Positions 58,766 through 64,000 of a stretch of DNA of 64,000 nucleotides are shown here, piece after piece. Every line of letters starts with the position of its first letter. Position 1 is the stretch's first letter. The position numbers and the translations under genes were made by a program. Where the stretch lies: assembly GCF_000974985.2 (NCBI RefSeq), contig NZ_LAVA02000003.1, positions 62,001-126,000 of the forward strand, in the 5' to 3' direction. Below the pieces are notes generated by a model. That model was not told the DNA's origin. It worked only from the letters and a program-made list of their open reading frames with translations, and made no database searches. Source of the DNA: Streptomyces mangrovisoli (GTDB lineage: Bacteria; Actinomycetota; Actinomycetes; Streptomycetales; Streptomycetaceae).

Positions 58766-59506
58766 TCAGATGTTCTTGAGATAACCGCTCTTGAAGCCCC
58801 GGGCGTCCGCCGCGACATGGTGCCGCTTGTCGATCTCGACGCCGAAGCCCTTGTAGACGATCGATCCTTCCCAGACCACCTCGCCATTGGCGGTGCCCCC
58901 GGCGAGCCACGCCTTCGGGGTGCCGTGTCCGATGGCCACCGCGGCATTGAAGTTCCGCTTGCCGCAGTCGGCGTGGTCCACCTTAGTAATGGACGATCCG
59001 TTGGTGTAGTAGTTCACCCACAGGCTCAGCCGGGTGACCGTCACCCCCAGGATCTTCTGGCTGACCGTGTACGTGGTGTCCCACCAGCCGCGGTGGAGCC
59101 TGGCGGCCGCGGACGAGTCGCCGCCGCCGGAGGTGTCCGGCGTGAAGTCGGCGTTGCTGTCCGCCGTGATCTGCACGTCCCCGCCGCTCAGGCTCGTGAT
59201 CGAGTGCGTGGTCGTGCCGGCGGCGGGCACGTCCGCGGCCTCGTGCAGCAGGGCCTTGAGGTTGTCCGGGTCCTCCGTGTAGTCGAGGAACTTGACCTGA
59301 TCGTCGTGGGCGAGGCCGTCGAACTGCTTGAGGGTGTCGGCCGCGCCCGACTCCTTGCTGTCCGCCAGCGTCGCCTCGTACGCGGCGATCCGCGCGCCGT
59401 CCCGCGAGATGATCGACGCGTTCGCGGTTCCGGTGGCGAGCAGGGCGGCGGCCGCCAGGCCGACGAGGACGGTGGCACCGCGCCGGGAAGCTATGTGCTT
59501 GGGCAT
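58766..59506 (-). CDS. Secreted protein of unknown function, operon gene 1
   Basis: A 246-residue exported protein. Signal peptide about residues 1-31 (ATVLVGLAAAALLATGTANA-SI). An N-terminal helical part (about 35-95, with ATLADSKESGAADTLKQF and DDQVKFLDYTEDPDNLKALLHEA) is followed by a beta-rich domain (about 110-246: GWWDTTYTVSQKILGVTVTRLSLWVNYYTNG, EVVWEGSIVYKGFGVEID). No known family. It heads a three-gene unit with two tiny membrane proteins and is divergent from the glucanase gene. Confidence 0.8.
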   Translation of the reverse strand: MPKHIASRRGATVLVGLAAAALLATGTANASIISRDGARIAAYEATLADSKESGAADTLKQFDGLAHDDQVKFLDYTEDPDNLKALLHEAADVPAAGTTTHSITSLSGGDVQITADSNADFTPDTSGGGDSSAAARLHRGWWDTTYTVSQKILGVTVTRLSLWVNYYTNGSSITKVDHADCGKRNFNAAVAIGHGTPKAWLAGGTANGEVVWEGSIVYKGFGVEIDKRHHVAADARGFKSGYLKNI

Positions 59507-59729
59507 GATCGGGCAGAACTCTTTTCAGCTGTTCCTGTGGGGTTTGTCGCGACGGCAAGCCAATCAGCGGAATTCACCGTTCCTGCTCAGGAGATGCTCA
59601 GACTTCCGATCTTGGCCGTCGCCCCGCCCGACGGCCTCCCGGCCCGTCCCGACGGCCTCCACGGTCCCCGCGACGCTCACTCTCCGCGCACCCCCGTTGA
59701 CGGCCCGCGAGAGCCCCGTCCCGCCCTTC

Positions 59730-59764
59730 TTAAGTGGGCTTTAAACCAAACTTAAACTTGTTTG
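59730..59764. promoter_or_regulatory. AT-rich overlapping palindromes in the divergent region
   Basis: TTAAGT (59730-59735), TTTAAA (59740-59745) and ACTTAA (59750-59755) are symmetric about one centre. CAAAC (59747-59751) and GTTTG (59760-59764) form an overlapping inverted repeat. The patch is strikingly AT-rich for this genome and lies between the secreted-protein operon and the GH16 gene. Confidence 0.5.
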
Positions 59765-59885
59765 CGGCTCACGGAGATCGTCAAATACCCGCAGGTCAAA
59801 GGGATTTGATGCGTTCGCCGTCCGGTTGGCGGCGGCAATGTTCGTGCGTATCGTCTGGCGCACCGGTGGAGCCCTCCCCGCGGGA

Positions 59886-59897
59886 GAGAGCGCTCTC
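59886..59897. promoter_or_regulatory. LacI-family operator before the GH16 gene
   Basis: GAGAGCGCTCTC is a perfect 12-bp palindrome centred on GCGC, about 90 bp before the GH16 ATG. It resembles the CebR-type operator TGGGAGCGCTCCCA, so a LacI-type sugar-responsive repressor is likely. Confidence 0.7.
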
Positions 59898-59987
59898 AGC
59901 TCGTCGCCCGTGCGGCCGGCCGAGCACGCTGCGTGTACCTCCGGTGCCCTGCCCGGACGTCCCCCACAGACAAGGAGCGCACATCCG

Positions 59988-61292
59988 ATGGCCGTTCATC
60001 GCTCACGCAGATGGTCGTTCGGCGGTCTGGCGCTGCTGGTCTCCGCCGGCCTCGCCTCCGCCGTCCTCATCAACACGTCGGACGCGGCGACGAACCGCGC
60101 GAACGCCGCCACCGTCACCACGACGACGACGTTCTCCGACGACTTCGACGGAGCCGCGGGCAGCGCGCCCGACTCCGCGAAGTGGAGCCTGGAGACGGGG
60201 GGCAGCGGCAACGGCAACCACGAACTCGAGTACTACACGAACAGCACCAGCAACGCCGCCCTCGACGGCAAGGGCGATCTGGTCGTCACCGCCCGCAAGA
60301 ACACCGACTCCGGCCTCCAGTGCTGGTACGGCACCTGCCAGTACACGTCGGCCCGGCTGAACACGGCGAAGACCTTCACCCAGAAGTACGGCCACTTCGA
60401 GTCCCGGATCAAGGTCCCCAAGGGGCAGGGCGTCTGGCCGGCGTTCTGGATGCTCGGCGACGACCTCGGCAGCGTGGGCTGGCCGGGCAGCGGTGAGATC
60501 GACGTCATGGAGAACGTCGGCTACGAGCCCGGCACCGTCCACGGCACCATCCACGGCCCCGGCTACTCCGGCGCGGGCGGCCTCGGCGCCGCGTACACGC
60601 TGCCGAACGGCACGTCCTTCGCCGACGACTTCCACACCTTCGCCGTCGACTGGAGCCCCTCCGCGATCACCTGGTCCGTCGACGGCCAGACCTACGAGAC
60701 CCGCACCCCGGCCGACGCGGGCAGCAACAAGTGGGTCTTCGACCACCCCTTCGACATCATCCTGAACTTCGCGGTCGGCGGTGACTGGCCCGGCAACCCC
60801 GACTCCTCCACCTCGTTCCCGCAGACGATGACCGTCGACTACGTCCATGTCACCACCTCGGACTCCGGCAGCACGAGCGGCAGCACGGGCGGCAGCACCG
60901 GCGGTACGACGCGGACCGGCGCGATCAAGGGCATCGGCGGCATGTGCGTGGACGTCGCGGGCGGCAGCAGCGACGACGGCACCCCGATCCAGCTGCACAA
61001 CTGCACCGGGAACGACGCCCAGAAGTGGACCCTGGGCAGCGACGGCACCGTACGGGCCCTCGGCAAGTGCCTGGACGTCAAGGCCGCTTCGCACGACGAC
61101 GGCGCGGTGGTGCAGCTCTACACCTGCAACGGCACGTCGGCCCAGCAGTGGACGTACACCTCCGCCAAGGACCTGACCAACACCGGCGCGGACAAGTGCC
61201 TCGACGCCAAGGACAACTCCTCGGCCGACGGCACCCGCCTGCAGATCTGGACCTGCTCCGGCAACGCCAACCAGAAGTGGACCGTCGGCTGA
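59988..61292 (+). CDS. Secreted GH16 beta-1,3-glucanase with ricin-type lectin domain
   Basis: A 434-residue exported enzyme. Signal peptide about 1-33. GH16 domain about 45-285 with the catalytic ExDxxE: Glu170, Asp172 and Glu175 in SGEIDVMENVG, plus WPAFWMLGDD. A Gly/Ser/Thr linker (about 290-303) leads to a ricin B-type carbohydrate-binding domain (about 305-434) with three QxW-like repeats (DAQKWTL, SAQQWTY, ANQKWTV). It should cleave beta-1,3-glucans. AAGGAG lies before ATG 59988. It is followed by the GH64 gene. Confidence 0.93.
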   Translation: MAVHRSRRWSFGGLALLVSAGLASAVLINTSDAATNRANAATVTTTTTFSDDFDGAAGSAPDSAKWSLETGGSGNGNHELEYYTNSTSNAALDGKGDLVVTARKNTDSGLQCWYGTCQYTSARLNTAKTFTQKYGHFESRIKVPKGQGVWPAFWMLGDDLGSVGWPGSGEIDVMENVGYEPGTVHGTIHGPGYSGAGGLGAAYTLPNGTSFADDFHTFAVDWSPSAITWSVDGQTYETRTPADAGSNKWVFDHPFDIILNFAVGGDWPGNPDSSTSFPQTMTVDYVHVTTSDSGSTSGSTGGSTGGTTRTGAIKGIGGMCVDVAGGSSDDGTPIQLHNCTGNDAQKWTLGSDGTVRALGKCLDVKAASHDDGAVVQLYTCNGTSAQQWTYTSAKDLTNTGADKCLDAKDNSSADGTRLQIWTCSGNANQKWTVG

Positions 61293-61404
61293 GCCACGAC
61301 GCCGCGGCGGCCGCACCCGGGCGTCCCCACTCCCCCTGATCCCCTCCCCACCCGAGCGCCCCGGCCTCCCCCCGGCCGGGACCGGGACCCAAGGAGCACC
61401 CCAC

Positions 61405-62598
61405 ATGGCACCCCGTCACCAGCGCAACCTGACCCGCCGCAAGATGCTGTTCGCCCTGGGCGGCGCGGCCGTCGCGGTACCGGCGATCGCCTCCATCGCC
61501 CCGTTCGCCCTCGCGGACCAGAGCGGCACCACCGCGGCGAGCGGCTCGCTCCCGGTGACCGTCGTCAACAACAGCGGCTCGTTCACGAACGGTTCGGTGC
61601 ACCTGTACGTCGTCGGCAACCTCGACGGCAAGCAGGTACGGCTCACCGCGGACGGCCAGGTCGTCCCCATCGCGCTGGCGGACAACGGCGCCGACGGCTT
61701 CACCGACTACGCCATCCCGCTGGCCGGCAGCGGCGAGACGAAGCTGTCGCTGCCCTACATGTCGGGCCGGATCTACGTCTCGATGGGCGCGAAGCTGAAG
61801 TTCAAGGCCGTCGCCGACGGCAACGGCAACCCCGCGCTCCAGTACCCGGCCGGCTGGGTCACCTCGGACCCCAACTACGGCATCCTGCACGACTGCGCCG
61901 AGTTCACCCACAACGCGTCCGGCATGTTCTGCAACACCACGATGGTCGACATGTTCAGCGTCCCGATGAGCATCCGGCTCACCGGCGACAAGGACCAGAC
62001 GGCGGGCACCCTCGTCGACGGCGGCCGCGCCGCGGCGTTCGCCGCGGTCAAGGAGGTCGAGGAGTTCGCGGGGCTGGTCGTCGACGACACCCGCATCATC
62101 GCCCCCGGACACGGCCTGGACGCGGGCATCTTCGCCAAGGACTACCTCGCGCCGTACATCGACTCGGTGTGGAGCACGTACACCGGCAAGGACCTGAGGG
62201 TCACCACGAACGCGGGCACGTTCACCGGCCGGGTCCGCGCCGACCAGTTCACCTTCACCGGCCCGGCCTCGGTGTCCTTCGCCAAGCCGTCCACCCGCGA
62301 CGTCCTCTTCTGCGACGGCAACCTCGCGGCCCCCAACGACGGCACCACCGGCCCCGTGGCCGCGGTCCTCGGCGCGGGCTTCAACCGCACCACCCTGCTG
62401 AGCAACCCCGACCAGCCCACCACGGACCCGGCGACCTTCTACCAGACGGCCCTGACCAACCACTACGCGAAGGCCATCCACGCCGCCACGAAGGACGGCA
62501 AGGCCTACGGCTTCGCCTTCGACGACGTGGCCGACTTCGCCTCGTACATCCAGGACACCAGCCCGACCGGGTTCACCCTCACCCTGACCGCCTTCTGA
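61405..62598 (+). CDS. Secreted GH64 beta-1,3-glucanase
   Basis: A 397-residue enzyme with a Tat signal (NLTRRKMLFALGGAAVAVP; Arg11-Arg12) and mature GH64 fold: LPVTVVNNSGSFTNGSVHLYVVGNL, YGILHDCAEFTHNASGMFCNTTMVDMFSVPMSIRL (thaumatin-like active-site region with conserved Asp/Glu) and LFCDGNLAAPNDGTTGPVAAVLGAGFNR. GH64 enzymes release laminaripentaose from beta-1,3-glucan. AAGGAG lies before ATG 61405. It lies 112 bp after the GH16 gene, so probably co-regulated with it. Confidence 0.93.
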   Translation: MAPRHQRNLTRRKMLFALGGAAVAVPAIASIAPFALADQSGTTAASGSLPVTVVNNSGSFTNGSVHLYVVGNLDGKQVRLTADGQVVPIALADNGADGFTDYAIPLAGSGETKLSLPYMSGRIYVSMGAKLKFKAVADGNGNPALQYPAGWVTSDPNYGILHDCAEFTHNASGMFCNTTMVDMFSVPMSIRLTGDKDQTAGTLVDGGRAAAFAAVKEVEEFAGLVVDDTRIIAPGHGLDAGIFAKDYLAPYIDSVWSTYTGKDLRVTTNAGTFTGRVRADQFTFTGPASVSFAKPSTRDVLFCDGNLAAPNDGTTGPVAAVLGAGFNRTTLLSNPDQPTTDPATFYQTALTNHYAKAIHAATKDGKAYGFAFDDVADFASYIQDTSPTGFTLTLTAF

Positions 62599-62673
62599 CC
62601 CCACCCCCCAGCCCCACCCCCCACAGCCGGACCGACCAGCGCCGACCCCCATGAGGCGCCGGTCCGGCCGACA

Positions 62674-62703
62674 AGAACCCCCGGGCCTCGGCCCGGGGGT
62701 TCT
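62674..62703 (+). terminator. Terminator of the glucanase unit
   Basis: AGAACCCCCGGGCC (62674-62687) and GGCCCGGGGGTTCT (62690-62703) are perfect 14-bp arms with a nominal 2-nt loop (in practice 4 or more). Confidence 0.88.
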
Positions 62704-62843
62704 CCCGTGAGCGGCGCCGGTCCCCGGCCGGCCAAGTGCCGCGCGGGCACAACCTTCTGGTGCCTTCGATGGTCGAAGTGACCGAGCGGCCCCGGTGTTG
62801 CTCCTGTCATGCGCGGTCCGCGCCGTCCCGTCAAGGAGTTCCG

Positions 62844-64000
62844 TTGCGCAGAGCAGTCACGGCCGCGGCCGTGCTCGCCCCGATCCTCGCCGTCACGCTC
62901 GTCCCGGGGACGGCCTCCGCCGCCGCGCCCTACAAGGGGGCCAACACCGCGTCCGTCCAGGACGACTTCAACGGTGACGGCTACCGCGATCTGGTGGTGG
63001 GCGCCCCCGAGGCCGCCAACGGCTCGGTGGAGGGAGCCGGAGCCGTCGTCGTCCTGTACGGGTCGGCGTCGTCCGTGAGCGCCTCCCGGCGGACCGTGAT
63101 CACGCAGGCGACCACCGGGATCCCGGGCACACCCGAGGACTCGGACGGGTTCGGCGAGGCCGTCGCCAGCGCCGACCTGGACCGGGACGGCTACGCGGAT
63201 CTGCTGGTCGGCACCCCGCACGAGGACGTCGACGGCAAGACCTCCCGCGGCTCCGTGACCGTGGTGTGGGGCGGACCGCACGGTCTGGCGGGCGGCGCCA
63301 CCATCGCGCCGTCGGCCGGCTTCGGGGACGGGCAGAAGTACTGCCGCTTCGGGATGTCCCTGGCCACGGGGGACATGGACGGGGACGGCGCCCCTGAGGT
63401 CGGCATCGGCTCGGGCTGCGAGTCCAGCGCCTACACCGGCCCCTTCGGCCGCACCGGCAAGGCCGCCTCCGCCTACCTGGAATGGCGCGTCAACGCCCGC
63501 GGCGTGGTCATGGGGGACGTGGACGGCGACGGCAAGGCCGAACGGTTCTGGCTGCCCGGCCCCTCGGACGACGACCTGCGCGGATCGGTGTACGCCGACG
63601 AGGGCCCGATCGGCGAGGACCCCTTCTCGAACTGGCCGACCGATCTGACCGCCGCGGACGGCTACGCCGGCCAGATCGGCGACGTCAACGGTGACGGCTA
63701 CGGCGACCTGGTCACCGGCATCGGGGACGACGACTCCACGATGAACATGTCCGGGGCCGCGCACCGCGGCGGCGAGATCCAGGTGCTCTACGGCAGCGCG
63801 CAGGGCATCACCGCCGACCAGCAGCCGAAGATCTTCCACCAGGCCACCGCGGGCGTGCCCGGAACCGCCGAGAACGGCGACCGGTTCGGCCAGTCGCTCA
63901 GCGTGGGCGACGTGGACGGCGACGGCCGCGCCGACGTCGTCGTCGGCGTCCCGGGCGAGGCGGTCGGGACACACGAGTCGGCCGGTACGGTCGTACTGCT
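62844..64000 (+). CDS. Secreted FG-GAP repeat (integrin alpha-like) protein, partial
   Basis: The gene runs off the right edge; 385 residues are visible. It starts at TTG 62844 (LRRAVTAAAVLAPILAVTLV), with AAGGAG 5 nt upstream and a signal peptide ending near SAAA-AP. The mature part is FG-GAP blades with Ca2+ loops: DFNGDGYRDLVVGAP, DLDRDGYADLLVGTP, DMDGDGAPEVGIGSG, DVNGDGYGDLVTGIG and DVDGDGRADVVVGVP, each about 55-80 residues apart. A seven-bladed propeller is expected. Many secreted streptomycete proteins of this kind are of unknown role; some are linked to esterase domains, which might follow outside the window. Confidence 0.88.
   Translation, partial: MRRAVTAAAVLAPILAVTLVPGTASAAAPYKGANTASVQDDFNGDGYRDLVVGAPEAANGSVEGAGAVVVLYGSASSVSASRRTVITQATTGIPGTPEDSDGFGEAVASADLDRDGYADLLVGTPHEDVDGKTSRGSVTVVWGGPHGLAGGATIAPSAGFGDGQKYCRFGMSLATGDMDGDGAPEVGIGSGCESSAYTGPFGRTGKAASAYLEWRVNARGVVMGDVDGDGKAERFWLPGPSDDDLRGSVYADEGPIGEDPFSNWPTDLTAADGYAGQIGDVNGDGYGDLVTGIGDDDSTMNMSGAAHRGGEIQVLYGSAQGITADQQPKIFHQATAGVPGTAENGDRFGQSLSVGDVDGDGRADVVVGVPGEAVGTHESAGTVVL

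Noticed and set aside
1..64000. tRNA, rRNA, transposase, integrase or biosynthetic gene cluster
   Set aside because: Nothing with the needed sequence features was seen on either strand; the ThrRS paralog has no antibiotic genes beside it.

Overview
The window is a stretch of streptomycete chromosome. GC is very high (about 73 percent), third codon positions are almost all G or C, GTG starts are common, and long GC-rich hairpin terminators and leaderless promoters (a TANNNT box about 7 nt before the start codon) recur. The families present are typical of Streptomyces: a mycothiol-dependent isomerase, DUF397 and DUF5753 partners, an ECF41 sigma factor, a PAS-GAF-SpoIIE phosphatase, an LAETG sortase substrate and Tat-exported glucanases. 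aspS and metG lie close together and a near-perfect ParB site (parS, 16138-16153) precedes aspS. From memory, this fits the origin-proximal core of the Streptomyces chromosome. I see no tRNA, rRNA, CRISPR array, transposase, prophage or antibiotic gene cluster.

Layout. 1-9 kb: mycothiol-dependent isomerase (cut by the left edge), a carbon-nitrogen hydrolase, a GlxA-type regulator coupled to a LURP-one-like protein, a cupin coupled to a thioredoxin/NHL protein, a processive GT2 glycosyltransferase with a 54-residue membrane partner, a DUF6458 protein and an M18 aminopeptidase. 9-22 kb: acyl-CoA dehydrogenase, SseB, pirin, AI-2E transporter, SpoIIE phosphatase, parS, aspS, metG and a von Willebrand A protein with a duplicated acidic segment. 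22-31 kb: exonuclease-type phosphohydrolase, alpha/beta hydrolase, MocR regulator, membrane proteins, a secreted SH3 protein, a PP2C phosphatase, a GNAT acetyltransferase and an M20 amidohydrolase. 30-36 kb: a regulatory cluster with an XRE/DUF5753 plus DUF397 pair, an XRE-TPR regulator facing a short exported peptide across a palindrome, and a truncated threonyl-tRNA synthetase behind a Thr-rich leader peptide and attenuator-like hairpin. 36-46 kb: sortase substrate, GH13 glucosidase, DUF4142 protein, DUF6445 oxygenase-like protein, FAD oxidoreductase with ECF41 sigma factor, DUF985 cupin and SDR. 46-53 kb: ArsR regulator with an MgtA-like P-type ATPase, LCP ligase, TatA and an inositol phosphatase. 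53-64 kb: PAP2-like and YrhK-like membrane proteins, then a secretome block with a beta-propeller/Ig protein, a secreted protein with two tiny membrane proteins, GH16 and GH64 beta-1,3-glucanases and an FG-GAP protein cut by the right edge.

The strongest leads for something undescribed are two. The first is the XRE-TPR regulator with its divergent 57-residue pre-peptide, which has the architecture of an RRNPP-like peptide-signalling cassette. The second is the editing-domain-less ThrRS preceded by a leaderless 20-codon leader with three consecutive Thr codons and a terminator hairpin, consistent with ribosome-mediated attenuation. Others are the parS site at the aspS promoter, an Ala/Ser repeat tract inside the ATPase, several tandem duplications, and a dispersed GC-rich intergenic repeat at three loci that may act as terminators.
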